From Fibrobacterota bacterium (lineage in GTDB: Bacteria > Fibrobacterota > Fibrobacteria > UBA11236), in NCBI GenBank assembly GCA_019509785.1, contig JAEKLQ010000056.1, positions 1 through 42,505 of the forward strand: a stretch of 42,505 bases of DNA, given 5' to 3'. This document shows, in pieces, positions 23,898-33,678 of this stretch. The translations under genes and the position numbers were made by a program. The first letter of the stretch is position 1. Every line of letters begins with the position of its first letter. Below the pieces are notes generated by a model. The model ran no database searches. It was not told the DNA's origin and worked only from the letters and a program-made list of their open reading frames with translations.

Positions 23898-25064
23898 TCA
23901 GTGGGGGCGAGGGAAAGCGAGCCAGGGAGCGCGTCCGACCCGTCCCAGCGCATCGCGGACGGGAAGGCGGAACGGCATGGGCATACCGGCCGCATCCAGG
24001 CGGACGGATCCACGGTTCATCGTGGTTGCCCCCCCTTGGCAGTTTTTCTTCCAATAGGCCGGCGTCCAATTGGCGTCGAATACGGCCTTGGAGTCCGAAG
24101 ACGTGCATTGGTTGTCGGTCCTTCCGGCCCGCAAGTACATCTCACCCCACCCGTCCCACGAGCGCAGCGGATCATAATGGGTAGAATCGCCCAGGTGCCA
24201 TCCCGGCGGCTTTTCCGATAGGCTATCGTAACTGAGGAAGTTCTTCGCCCAACGGTAAGCCAGGGGATTTCCCGCGCAGCCCGCCTTGGCCGAATCGACG
24301 AACTGGTTATAACCCCAGGAAACGAACATGCTCTTGCCCGCGCCGAAATCCGAAGCGGTGGTCCAGAACGGGATCTTCATTTCCACGCCCACCCAGGTGG
24401 TATCCGACGACGAATGCGGGGATACCGCCACGGTAATGCCGCTGGGGATGGTCGCGGGAGTCTGGAAACGGTCCGCGGAAGTGCGGTCGCGGTAAAACCA
24501 CCTGCTTTCATGGTAAGAGATGGGCTTGCTTACCTGGATGGTATGCGGCGAGGTTCCGTAGATGAGGCCGCTGGCATCGGCGGTGAAATAGGATTGGTAG
24601 ATGGCGGCGTCGGTGCTCCAGGGCGATGGATCCACGTAGACCTCGGCGGCGTCGGTCTTCCACAAATCCGAGGCCGCGCAACCGAAGGCCTTGGGATCGG
24701 CGAAGGAGCGCGCCCTGACGAGGAAGAAAAAGTACAGCGCCTTCGAATCGAAGGCCGCCATGAAGGTGACGCTTCCCGTGTCCGGATTCTTCACGTACTT
24801 GGCGGGATCATCGTTGCGCGGGCCTACGGGCTGCAAGATGACCATCTTGGAAAAATCCTCGAGGTTGATGAGGGAATAGGCGTCCTTGGCGTACAAGGTG
24901 CGCCAGAGGGAATCGGGTTTGCCGTCGATGGCAAAGGCGTTGTCGGCCACCTGGTAGGCGAATATGGGTCCGCCGCTATACAAGGCGCGGGCGGGTTGCG
25001 CGCAAAGGAGGGCGATGAGCGCGGGCAATACGCGGGCAGCGGAATGGATGGCGAACGGTCTCAT
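23898..25064 (-). CDS. Secreted CBM9-like carbohydrate-binding protein
   Basis: A 388-residue secreted protein. The signal peptide (VLPALIALLCAQPARA) ends near residue 28. A CBM9/DOMON-like sandwich follows: AFAIDGKPDSLWRTL, VTFMAAFDSKALYFFFLVRA, DLWKTDAAEVYVDPSPW, and VGVEMKIPFWTTASDFGAGKSMFVSWGYNQ, the order seen in CBM9 sugar-binding domains. The tail ends PVRDALGRVGRAPWLAF, a GR-containing C-terminus like those on the later secreted enzymes. It is probably a binding protein or part of a surface system for polysaccharide; no catalytic domain is seen. Confidence 0.78.
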   Translation of the reverse strand: MRPFAIHSAARVLPALIALLCAQPARALYSGGPIFAYQVADNAFAIDGKPDSLWRTLYAKDAYSLINLEDFSKMVILQPVGPRNDDPAKYVKNPDTGSVTFMAAFDSKALYFFFLVRARSFADPKAFGCAASDLWKTDAAEVYVDPSPWSTDAAIYQSYFTADASGLIYGTSPHTIQVSKPISYHESRWFYRDRTSADRFQTPATIPSGITVAVSPHSSSDTTWVGVEMKIPFWTTASDFGAGKSMFVSWGYNQFVDSAKAGCAGNPLAYRWAKNFLSYDSLSEKPPGWHLGDSTHYDPLRSWDGWGEMYLRAGRTDNQCTSSDSKAVFDANWTPAYWKKNCQGGATTMNRGSVRLDAAGMPMPFRLPVRDALGRVGRAPWLAFPRPH

Positions 25065-25374
25065 GGCTGAACCGGAATTCTTTCCCAGGCGTTAAACCGA
25101 TCCAGGGAAGCAATTCCAGGGCCAATGGGCCGGGCCGGGAGGCGACCGGGAATCCGAGGCATTTCCCAAGAAATATAATGGGTTTTATGGATCGAAAGCA
25201 TGGGGGGAAACCGGAACCAGCAAAATTTGACCGGAACATTGAAGCTATATTTACCCACTTCCACTTTACGCGAGCGGGTGATTCGGATTGCTTTCCCTTT
25301 TTGAATTCCTGACGGCGGCCCCAAAATCCTTTGTTATCAAGCTCCATCGCCGAGATCAGCCGGGCGAAGGCTTG
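25065..25374. other. Divergent intergenic region with AT-rich promoter-like motifs
   Basis: 310 bp between the divergent CBM9-like gene and the helicase-associated gene. It is more A/T-rich than its neighbours. TATATTTA (25246-25253) reads rightward, and a TATATT on the minus strand (25172-25177) reads toward the CBM9-like gene. No good -35 partner is present. An in-frame TTG at 25288 could extend the right-hand gene by 29 residues. No small gene or stable hairpin was seen. Confidence 0.5.
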
Positions 25375-27180
25375 ATGCAGGCGGGCAAGGTTATCGAGCT
25401 CGTTCACGAATGGGCGCTCCGCCCGGAACGCGTTGCCGCCGTTCTGGCCGGCGCCGATGCGTCGGGGCGGCATCTGCTGGCCCTGGTCTATGCCGCCGAA
25501 GAACGGGGCGCGACGGAAGCCGAACTGCTGGGTTGCCTCGACGGGTTCCCCCCTTCCCAGGCATTGATGCTTTTGGGCAAGTTGGAGCAGGACCTGCTCT
25601 TGTACTCCCGTGAAGGCGAGAAAACCCCCAGCTATCATGGCTTCCAGGATCTGGCCGGAATGGTATTGCCCACCGCCTTGGCCGAACTCGCCGCCGCGGG
25701 ACAGGGCATAGAATCGGCGGCCTGGATCGCCTACCGCCACTTCCTGCTTTCGCACTTGTGCCATTTCCTGGCGCAAGTCGCCTTAGGAAGCGCCAAAATC
25801 ACCCAAAGCGGTGAATTGCATCGCAAGGATGCGCAGGAACTGGCCAATCGCTTCGCCTTCGGAGAGCGCCTTTCCGGCGCCTTGGCCGACGAAGAGGTGC
25901 AATTCCTCCTTCATTTCGCCGTCACGGCCGGCCTCGTGCTTCAGGAAGACGGAACCCTGCGCCTTTCCTCCGAGGGCAAAGCCTTCCCGGGCCTGGAACG
26001 GGAAGAAGCCTGGCGCCGCTTCGCGGCTTGGTGGCTGCGCTCGCGGGTGCGCGGGTTGTCCGCGGCCTTGGAGGCCTTCGCGGGCTTTCCGGCGGAACCG
26101 ATCGCGTACAAGGCTTCGGCCTGGGCCAACCTGCTGTGGATCCATTCCGGCGCGTATCGCAAAACCTATGGGGATCCAAAGACATCTTATACCTGGGAGA
26201 ACCTGCCGCGGGCCTTGCAAGAAATGTGGTTATTGGGCTTGGTCGATTTCGGTTTGGCCAAGGGACGCATCGCCTGGGTCCGCCCGGACCGCGAGGCCAT
26301 GGCGCGGGCGGTCTCCCAAGTCCCCGCGGTTCCCGTGCCGTCTCCCGCGCGTCCCATCAGCCTGCCCAATCTGGAGACCTTGGTCCCCTTGGACGCGCCC
26401 CTCGAGCGCCTCGCGCAACTCGAACTGGTCGCGCTCAAAAGCAATGATGAATTCATGGGGCGTTGGCGTTTCACCAAGGAGTCGGTGATCAAAGGCTTGC
26501 AGGCGGGGCTTACCCCGGAGAAGTTCGCCGGCCTTTTGACCTGGCTCGGCTTCGAAGCGCATGCCCGCCAGACCCTGCTCGAATGGGCCGCCACCTACTC
26601 TTCCACCATGTTCCTGGACACCTTGGTACTGAAGGTGTCCGATCCGGTACGCTTCCGGGAACTGCAAGAGATCCCCCAATTCCTCGAGCTCATAACGGAA
26701 GTCATTCCCGGTTATGGCTTCTCCTTAAGCCGGCAGAACAAGCCGCGCGTGCGGGAATTGCTCCACCATTTCGGATTGGTGCCGGGCGAAGACGCCCGCC
26801 GCATCGTCGAGCTCGCGCCCGTGGCCTTGGCCGGCGCCGCGCAGGCCTGGGAGTTTTCCAAACCCGATGCGGGACCTCCCGCCTATCGTGAGACCCCCGG
26901 CAACCTCAAGGTCGCGCCTCCCCAACCCCAGGATCCGGCCTCGCAAGCTTCCCGCGAGCAGGAACTGGCCGTCAAGATGGAAACCCTGGAGGGGGCCATC
27001 GCGGCAGGGAAGAAGGTGGAGTTCAGCTATGCGGCGCCTACCCTCAAGCGGCTCTCCTTCAAGCCGCTGCTGATCCTCAAGCATAAGGATCCGCCCAAGG
27101 TGATCGGCATCGAAGCCGATTCCGGCCATCGCAACGAATACGTGCTGGAGCAGATGAAGGCCCTCAGGGTACTGGAGTAG
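25375..27180 (+). CDS. Helicase-associated (XPB/Ssl2-like N-terminal, Helicase_C_3) domain protein
   Basis: A 601-residue soluble protein with an N-terminal winged-helix-like region (LVYAAEERGATEAELLGCL onward), a long helical middle, and then a Helicase_C_3-type domain (LPNLETLVPLDAPLERLAQLELVAL, GRWRFTKESVIKGLQAGLTPEKFAGLL, MFLDTLVLKVSDPVRFRELQ). The C-terminal 60 residues form a separate WYL-like beta unit (AIAAGKKVEFSYAAPT, KPLLILKHKDPPKVIGIEAD). No ATPase motifs are present. The ATG at 25375 has a nearby AAGG; a TTG at 25288 is in frame but its 29 codons use fewer G/C third bases. dnaE starts 9 bp after the stop, so the two are likely coupled. Confidence 0.8.
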   Translation: MQAGKVIELVHEWALRPERVAAVLAGADASGRHLLALVYAAEERGATEAELLGCLDGFPPSQALMLLGKLEQDLLLYSREGEKTPSYHGFQDLAGMVLPTALAELAAAGQGIESAAWIAYRHFLLSHLCHFLAQVALGSAKITQSGELHRKDAQELANRFAFGERLSGALADEEVQFLLHFAVTAGLVLQEDGTLRLSSEGKAFPGLEREEAWRRFAAWWLRSRVRGLSAALEAFAGFPAEPIAYKASAWANLLWIHSGAYRKTYGDPKTSYTWENLPRALQEMWLLGLVDFGLAKGRIAWVRPDREAMARAVSQVPAVPVPSPARPISLPNLETLVPLDAPLERLAQLELVALKSNDEFMGRWRFTKESVIKGLQAGLTPEKFAGLLTWLGFEAHARQTLLEWAATYSSTMFLDTLVLKVSDPVRFRELQEIPQFLELITEVIPGYGFSLSRQNKPRVRELLHHFGLVPGEDARRIVELAPVALAGAAQAWEFSKPDAGPPAYRETPGNLKVAPPQPQDPASQASREQELAVKMETLEGAIAAGKKVEFSYAAPTLKRLSFKPLLILKHKDPPKVIGIEADSGHRNEYVLEQMKALRVLE

Positions 27181-27189
27181 GATCGGGCC

Positions 27190-30100
27190 ATGGAAGTCCC
27201 CTTCGCGCCTTCGGTGCCTTTCGTGCATCTCCACACCCACTCCGAGTACTCCATGCTCCAATCCTCGGCGCGCATCGGCGCCTTGGTCAAGAAAGCGCTG
27301 GAGCTGAAGCAGCCCGCCTTGGCCCTCACCGATCATGGCAACATGTTCGGGATGCTGGAATTCCACACCTACGCCAAGAAGAACGGCATCAAGGCCCTGC
27401 TCGGCTGCGATTTCTACGTGGCCCCGGACAGCCGCAAGAATACGGTTTACTCCGCCAACCAGCCGGCCTGGCATAAGCTGATCCTCATCGCGTATACCGA
27501 TCAGGGTTACAAGAACCTGATGAAAATCTGTTCGGACGGGTACCTGGACGGCTACCACCAGAAGCCGCGCATCGATCATGAATCCCTGCAAGGCCGCAGC
27601 GAAGGCCTTATCTGCCTGACCTCCAATTACCAGGGCGAAGTGGGATACGCCTTGGGGAAAGGCAACGAGAAGAAGGCGAAGGAGCTGCTGGAAGCCTACG
27701 CGGGCCTTTTCGGCAAGGAGAACGTCTATCTCTGCCTGCAATCCCACGGCATGCCGGATGAGGAAGCCACCAACCGGCGTTTCCTGGAACTGCACAAATC
27801 CGAAGGCTGGCAGCTGGTGGCGGTGAACGACGTGCATTACCTGGATCGGCAGGACGCCGACGCCCATGAGGTGATGCTGTGCATCGAGAGCGGCTACAAG
27901 ATGAAGGATCCCGCGCGGCCGCGCTTTCCTTCCGACCAATTCCATATGCGCACAGGCGCGGAAATGCACGCCCTCTTCAAGGATTATCCCGGCGCCATCG
28001 AGAATACCGTCCTTATCGCCGAACGTTGCAACGTGACCATCGAGTTCGGCAAGTTGCATCATCCCCAGTTCCCCATCCCGCCGGAGTTCACGGACTCCGA
28101 CGCTTACCTGGCGCATCTCTCCCGGGAAGGCCTCGCCCGGCGTTACCCCGAAGTCATCCCCGCCCTCGAAGCACGGTCCCGCGATCCCGAAGGCCCCGCC
28201 AACCATCCCCTCATCGAACGCATGGAGTTCGAGCTGCAGGTGATGGCGCGCATGAAGGTCGCCGGCTACATGCTCATCGTGCAGGATTTCATCAACGCCG
28301 CGCGCCATAAAGGCATCCCCGTGGGCCCGGGCCGCGGTTCGGCCGTAGGCTCCCTGGTCTCGTACGCGGTGGGCATCACCGACGTCGATCCCATCCGCTT
28401 CAATCTCCTGTTCGAGCGCTTCCTCAATCCCGAGCGCGTGTCCATGCCCGATATCGACACCGATTTTTCCGACAACGATCGGCAAGAGGTGATCCAATAC
28501 GTGGTGGACAAGTACGGTAAGGATTCCGTATCGCAGATCGTCACCTACGGCCGCATGAAGGCCAAGATGGTATTGCGCGACGTGGGCCGCGTGATGGGCT
28601 TCGAGCCGCAGCGCCTGAACCAGCTCTGCAAGCTGTTCCCGGCCAATAATCCTTTCGCCGATTTGCTTACCGCCTTCGAGGAATCGCCCGATCTCAAGAA
28701 GGAATTCGAAGCCGAACCCGGCCTGGAAAACCTCAAGGCCATCGCGCTCAAGCTGGAAGGGCTGGTGCGCCAGGCGGGGATGCACGCCGCCGCCGTCATC
28801 ATCGCGCCCAAGGCCATCGTCAATTTCGCGCCCCTGTTCAAGCAGCCGGGATCCGATCAGGTGATGATCCAGTACGACAAGACGTACTCCGAGGATATCG
28901 GCCTGCTGAAGATGGACTTCCTGGGCCTGCGCAACCTGTCCGTGATCCAGGATTGCCTCCAGCAGGTGAAGGCCTCCGTGGGGCTCGACATCGATCCGCT
29001 CAAGCTTCCCGAAGACGACGGGCCCACCTTCCGCTTATTGGGCAAGGGCCTCACGGTGGGCGTGTTCCAGTTCGAATCCGGAGGCATGCAGGATTACCTG
29101 CGCAAGCTGAAGCCGACGGTGATCGAGGATCTGATCGCCATGAACGCCTTGTACCGTCCGGGCCCGATGGAATACATCCCCCAATACATCGCGCGCAAGA
29201 ACGGCCACGAAGCGCCGGATTATTACCATCCCAACCTCGAACCCATCCTCAAGGAGACTTACGGCGTCATCGTGTACCAGGAACAGGTGATGCAATTGGC
29301 CCAGGTCCTTTCCGGCTTCTCCCTGGGCAGCGCCGATCTCTTGCGCCGCGCCATGGCCAAGAAGGACCTCAAGAAGATGGACGACATCAAGCCCAAGTTC
29401 GTGGGCGGCGCCAAGGATCGCGGCTACGATCCCAAGCTGGCGGAGCGCATCTGGGAAGTGCTGGTGCCTTTCTCCAGCTACGCCTTCAACAAATCGCACT
29501 CGGCCGCTTACGCGGCGGTGGCCTACCAGACCGCCTATCTCAAGGCCCATTACCCGGCCCAGTTCATGGCGGCCAACATGAACTCTGAAATGCATGACAC
29601 CACGCGTCTGGTGATCCTGCTGAACGATTGCCGCTCCTTGGGGCTGGACGTGCTCTTCCCCGCCATCAACACCAGCCAAGCCAAGTTCACCGAAAAGGAA
29701 GGCAAGATCGTATACGGCCTGGCCGGCATCAAGAACGTGGGCCTCTCGGCGGTGGAGCAGATCGTCGCCGAGCGCGACAAGCGCGGGCCCTTCGTTTCCA
29801 TTTTCGACTTGTGCAAACGCGTGGACGGCCAATACCTGAACCGTCGCGCGCTGGAATCCCTCATCCTGGCGGGGGCGCTGGACGAATTCCCGGTCAACCG
29901 GGCCCAGCTTTTCGCCGTGGTCGAAACCGCCTTGGCCTATGCCGCTTCCTTCCAGGCCGATCGATCCGTCGGGCAGGTCTCCTTGTTCGGCGACGGCAGC
30001 GTTTCGGCCGGCGCCTCCATGGATACCGGCGAGCCGCCCATGCCCGAGGTGGAAGCCTGGCCGTATAACGAAATGCTCGAGAAGGAAAAGGAAGTGCTGG

Positions 30101-30768
30101 GTCTCTTCCTTTCGGGCCATCCGCTCGAGCCCTTCCGCGCGGAACTGAAGGGCTTCGCCACCTGCCCCCTCGATCCCGATCGGCTGCGGCAAGCCGTGGG
30201 GGAAATCAAACCGGAAAAACCCAAGGACGGCGAACGCTTCCGCGGACCGCAAGGCGCGCCCGTGGTCCTCGGCGGGATGATTACCCGGCTCAAGACCAAG
30301 CTTTCCCAGAAAGACAACCGCACTTTCGCCTTCGCCGAACTCGAGGACTTCGTCGGCAAGGTCGAGGTCACCCTCTGGTCGGACGTTTTCGAGGAGGTAC
30401 GCCACCTCGTGGAGATCGACTCCATGGTTTTAATCCGGGGCAACCTCACCTGGAACGAAGAACTGGCCATGTTCAAGCTCAACGCGCAGAAGGTGATCGG
30501 CCTGCAAGAGGCGCGGGAACGCCTGACACGCAGCGTGCACGTTCGCCTCCGTACCCTCGGCCTGCAACAGGAAGACGTCTCCCAACTGCATGCGTTGTGC
30601 GCGGGCCATGAGGGGAATTGCCATGTAGTGCTCCACCTGGAGCATCAAGGCGGCGAGATGGCTATGGTAAGCGAAAAGCTCAAGATTTCCGCCGAAAAAG
30701 CCTGCACCGCATCCCTCGCCGGCCTGGTGGGCGAGGAGAACGTTTGGCTGAGCGCCAAATCCGCCTGA
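27190..30768 (+). CDS. dnaE: DNA polymerase III subunit alpha
   Basis: The replicative polymerase catalytic subunit. The 1192-residue protein starts with a PHP domain (FVHLHTHSEYSML, ALTDHGNM). The catalytic core follows, with GPGRGSAVGSLVSYAVGITD and the metal-binding MPDIDTDFSD (Asp421 and Asp423). The fingers (NALYRPGPMEYIPQYIARK, GVIVYQEQVMQLAQ), an HhH-type region with the AFNKSHSAAYAAVAYQTAYLK segment, and an OB fold near 1010-1100 (VVLGGMITRLKTKL, FAFAELEDFVGKVEVTLW) come next. Length and domain order fit DnaE1. It is the distal gene of a pair with the helicase-associated protein. Confidence 0.97.
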   Translation: MEVPFAPSVPFVHLHTHSEYSMLQSSARIGALVKKALELKQPALALTDHGNMFGMLEFHTYAKKNGIKALLGCDFYVAPDSRKNTVYSANQPAWHKLILIAYTDQGYKNLMKICSDGYLDGYHQKPRIDHESLQGRSEGLICLTSNYQGEVGYALGKGNEKKAKELLEAYAGLFGKENVYLCLQSHGMPDEEATNRRFLELHKSEGWQLVAVNDVHYLDRQDADAHEVMLCIESGYKMKDPARPRFPSDQFHMRTGAEMHALFKDYPGAIENTVLIAERCNVTIEFGKLHHPQFPIPPEFTDSDAYLAHLSREGLARRYPEVIPALEARSRDPEGPANHPLIERMEFELQVMARMKVAGYMLIVQDFINAARHKGIPVGPGRGSAVGSLVSYAVGITDVDPIRFNLLFERFLNPERVSMPDIDTDFSDNDRQEVIQYVVDKYGKDSVSQIVTYGRMKAKMVLRDVGRVMGFEPQRLNQLCKLFPANNPFADLLTAFEESPDLKKEFEAEPGLENLKAIALKLEGLVRQAGMHAAAVIIAPKAIVNFAPLFKQPGSDQVMIQYDKTYSEDIGLLKMDFLGLRNLSVIQDCLQQVKASVGLDIDPLKLPEDDGPTFRLLGKGLTVGVFQFESGGMQDYLRKLKPTVIEDLIAMNALYRPGPMEYIPQYIARKNGHEAPDYYHPNLEPILKETYGVIVYQEQVMQLAQVLSGFSLGSADLLRRAMAKKDLKKMDDIKPKFVGGAKDRGYDPKLAERIWEVLVPFSSYAFNKSHSAAYAAVAYQTAYLKAHYPAQFMAANMNSEMHDTTRLVILLNDCRSLGLDVLFPAINTSQAKFTEKEGKIVYGLAGIKNVGLSAVEQIVAERDKRGPFVSIFDLCKRVDGQYLNRRALESLILAGALDEFPVNRAQLFAVVETALAYAASFQADRSVGQVSLFGDGSVSAGASMDTGEPPMPEVEAWPYNEMLEKEKEVLGLFLSGHPLEPFRAELKGFATCPLDPDRLRQAVGEIKPEKPKDGERFRGPQGAPVVLGGMITRLKTKLSQKDNRTFAFAELEDFVGKVEVTLWSDVFEEVRHLVEIDSMVLIRGNLTWNEELAMFKLNAQKVIGLQEARERLTRSVHVRLRTLGLQQEDVSQLHALCAGHEGNCHVVLHLEHQGGEMAMVSEKLKISAEKACTASLAGLVGEENVWLSAKSA

Positions 30769-30926
30769 AACACATCCTACTGCCCTGATTTCAGCTTTTA
30801 TTGCCGGAGAAGGGGCGGATTTCGCCCTGTAGAGGGGGAAAATACGGGCCGCAAAATCAGGGATTTCCGATTACATTAAACGGCTGTTCGGGGGGGGCTC
30901 GGACCGAAAATTTTCCTGGAGTGGCG

Positions 30927-33251
30927 ATGAATTGTTTGGCTCGCAACGCACTAATATATTCCATCCTTGCTGCGGGGACGGCGATTGCCGCTCCTGTCGA
31001 AAAATCCGGGGATTGCCCTGCACTTGAACGCCAGGCATTTCCCAATGCCAAAGATGATTGGACACAATTCCCGAACCGGCCCACAGATGACATTGATCCG
31101 GGTTGCGGCTCTTCCGCGAAGACGGGTTGTAGGATGCAGAAGCCGCTTAAGGCGGCGCAGTCCATCAACTGTATCGTACCCGCGACCGGCTTGAAAATGC
31201 AATTGTGGGCCTCCGAAGAGATGGTCGGGAACATGAAGTACATCCAGCACTTCTCCTTCGACGAAAAGGGCCGCCTCTGGGCCGTCGAGCCCAAGAGCTA
31301 TCCCAACATTATCCGATCCGCGTCCAACAGCCTCACCGATCAGAAGTTCGTGGGCGGCAACGACCGCATCGTTATCCTCGAGGATACCGATGGGGATAAG
31401 GTGATGGATAAATTCACCGTTTTCAAGGACGGCCTCAACTTGCCCCAGTCCATTGAATGCGTCAATGGCGGCGTGGTGGTGAGCATGACCCCTTACGTCG
31501 TGTTCTTCCCCAACAATAACGACGTGGCCGGAACTCCCGTCATCCTGTTCTCGGGCATGGGATCGAGCGGGACGTCCTGGGATACCCACGGCGGCATCAA
31601 CCAATTGATGTACGGCCTGGACAACTGGATCTACGGGCAAACCGGCTACAATACCTGCAGCGCCTTGCCCGGCATCACTACTGGTACCGGCACCAATTGC
31701 GGCAGCGGCAAGGTCTGGCGCTTCCGCAGCTCGAAGATCCCGGGCATGACCGATGACAAATTCGAAGTTTGGAGCACCGGTCCCGCCAATGCGGACGGCG
31801 TGGGGCAGATGGAAGACGGCCAGATCTTCCAGTCCGGCGCCACCGGGACCCCTCACCTGAACCATTCCGCCGTCCAGGGCGCCGCGACCATGGATATCCG
31901 TACCACCAATCCCGCCTTCAACTCCGGCTCGAACGGAGTGGACAAGTACTACCCCATTACCGGGGACCGGTACCTTTGGGAAGGATCCACCGCTAAAAAC
32001 ACGGATGGATGGTTCACCTCGAGCAGCACCGCCTCATCAAACGTGCAATTCTATACCGCCCGCCTGCTCCCGAAGAAATACTGGAACCGTTTCGTATTCA
32101 CTTGCGAAGGCGCCAGCAAGCTTTGCAACCAAGATAGCCTGGTCGAATCCGGCAGCACCTGGAAGGGCTACCGCCTGCCCGGCCCCACCCACGCCAACCT
32201 CTTGGCTTCCACCGATGCCTGGGTTGCGCCCCTATTGGCCAAGACCGGCCCGGATGGCGCGGTCTGGGTGCTGGACTGGAACAACTACCTCTTCCTGCAT
32301 AATCCGGCTGGCCCTTCGGGACCCGGCGGCGCATGGGTCAACGATCTGCGCACCAAGAATTCCAATCGCATTTATCGCATGGTGCCCACCGATGGCTCGC
32401 TTGACCCGGTTATGGATCTGAGCGCCGCAACCGAAGACCAGTTGATCGCCGCCTTCGGCAGCACCAACTTCTTCTGGCGCCTCACCGCCCAGCGCCTGCT
32501 GATAGGCAAGGGCGTCACCGCCACCCTCGTGGACAAGCTCAAGGCCATCTTGCAAACCGACAAATCGCTGGACGAGGTCGGCAACAGCCCGCGCGTGCAA
32601 CATGCCTTGTGGACCTTGGACGGCCTTGGCCAGTTCACCAAGGATCCCACGACCTGGGTTCCCATCCTGAAGAGCCTCCTCAAGCATCCGGCCTGGTGCG
32701 TCCGCCGCAACGTCCTGCGCGTGATGCCGCGGACCGCGGACGGCGCAGCCGCCATCAACGATGGCTGCTCGGTCAACGACCCCCATGCGCACGTGCGCTT
32801 GCAGGCCTTGCTGGCCTTCGGCGCGATGACCTCCAAGCCCGCCACCTTGAATCCCATCCAGTCCTCCTATGCCAGCCTCGACAGAACGGCTACTTCGGCG
32901 GCCCAGGCTTCCGGCGTTCCCACCGGCACGCCCTCTTGCTCGGTAACCTTGGATCCCTCGGTGCCTTTCACCGGTGTTTCGAAAAAGGCCGAGGTCCCCC
33001 TGCAAGGCCTGCGCTTCCAATTGCAGGCGGGCGGATTCACCTTGCTGCCCCATGGGGAACTGCCCTCGGGCGAACTCTCCGTGTACGATATCCAGGGCCG
33101 CTTGTCCTTCAGCTCCCGGTACGATGCCGCCAGGGCCGCCTGGAGCGTGGCTTCCGCCCATGGCCTGAACCTGCCCATATACGGCTACGTCTTCCGCGGA
33201 ACGGATGGCTCCGTCCGTCGCGGCAACATCGCCTTGGTAAGCGCGCGCTAA
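30927..33251 (+). CDS. Secreted PVC-type dehydrogenase with HEAT repeats, copy 1
   Basis: A 774-residue secreted protein. After a signal peptide (about 1-22, ending AIAA) and a Cys-rich stretch comes a propeller of the PVC-group putative membrane-bound dehydrogenase type: QLWASEEMVGNMKYIQHFSFDEKGRLWAVE near 92, then RIVILEDTDGDKVMDKFTVFKDGLNLPQSIE near 145. Helical HEAT-like repeats follow at about 540-645 (LLKHPAWCVRRNVLRVMPR). The last 85 residues resemble a secretion tail (ELSVYDIQGRLSFSSRYD). No CXXCH haem site is present. GGAG (30917-30920) lies 6 nt before the ATG. The neighbouring paralogue is very similar at the nucleotide level in the propeller. Confidence 0.82.
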   Translation: MNCLARNALIYSILAAGTAIAAPVEKSGDCPALERQAFPNAKDDWTQFPNRPTDDIDPGCGSSAKTGCRMQKPLKAAQSINCIVPATGLKMQLWASEEMVGNMKYIQHFSFDEKGRLWAVEPKSYPNIIRSASNSLTDQKFVGGNDRIVILEDTDGDKVMDKFTVFKDGLNLPQSIECVNGGVVVSMTPYVVFFPNNNDVAGTPVILFSGMGSSGTSWDTHGGINQLMYGLDNWIYGQTGYNTCSALPGITTGTGTNCGSGKVWRFRSSKIPGMTDDKFEVWSTGPANADGVGQMEDGQIFQSGATGTPHLNHSAVQGAATMDIRTTNPAFNSGSNGVDKYYPITGDRYLWEGSTAKNTDGWFTSSSTASSNVQFYTARLLPKKYWNRFVFTCEGASKLCNQDSLVESGSTWKGYRLPGPTHANLLASTDAWVAPLLAKTGPDGAVWVLDWNNYLFLHNPAGPSGPGGAWVNDLRTKNSNRIYRMVPTDGSLDPVMDLSAATEDQLIAAFGSTNFFWRLTAQRLLIGKGVTATLVDKLKAILQTDKSLDEVGNSPRVQHALWTLDGLGQFTKDPTTWVPILKSLLKHPAWCVRRNVLRVMPRTADGAAAINDGCSVNDPHAHVRLQALLAFGAMTSKPATLNPIQSSYASLDRTATSAAQASGVPTGTPSCSVTLDPSVPFTGVSKKAEVPLQGLRFQLQAGGFTLLPHGELPSGELSVYDIQGRLSFSSRYDAARAAWSVASAHGLNLPIYGYVFRGTDGSVRRGNIALVSAR

Positions 33252-33288
33252 GAAGCTCGGCGCCAACCGGAAAAACGCTAGGTCACTT

Positions 33289-33322
33289 CGGCGCTCCCTG
33301 GATCCCAGGGAGCGCTTTCTTT
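33289..33322 (+). terminator. Intrinsic terminator after the first dehydrogenase
   Basis: A perfect 11-bp stem GCGCTCCCTGG/CCAGGGAGCGC (33289-33299 and 33303-33313) with a 3-nt loop, followed by TTTCTTTTT. This is a strong rho-independent terminator, so the two dehydrogenase genes are separate transcription units. Confidence 0.92.
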
Positions 33323-33678
33323 TTCCCCGCCTTCTGAACGGCTCCCGAAACCGAATATCCGGATTCCGATCGTCCAATCGGGCATCGCGGAATTCCGGCC
33401 GGCGACTTATATTTCCCTAACTGCGATTTGACTAGAATTGTGGTCGATTCGCCCCCGCGGAGGCGGCATTGACGGTTTCCGGAGATTGCGGCGCCTTAGA
33501 GATTCTAACGGCCTCGACAAGCGCAACCCGGATCCGCGGCCCCGCCGGATAAACCGACCCCATCCGCCTCGAAGCGGCCGTTCTTTGCCGGAAGGAGCAT
33601 CCGCGCGCTTCGGCGCCGGCCCAACTTCCGGGGATCAGGTCGGGCCCTTTCACAGCATACCGTAACATGGAGGTTTCG
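33323..33678. other. Intergenic leader upstream of the second dehydrogenase
   Basis: About 356 bp between the terminator and the second dehydrogenase. TATATT (33408-33413) could be a -10 box; it would leave a leader of about 260 nt. GC-rich inverted pieces occur, but no known riboswitch or small gene was recognised. A GGAGG at 33669-33673 lies 5 nt before the preferred start codon. Confidence 0.45.

Noticed and set aside
26725-28785. A 686-codon minus-strand open frame opposite dnaE
   Set aside because: It is exactly antisense to the conserved polymerase; its composition (His/Gly/Glu-rich) is a shadow of dnaE codon use.
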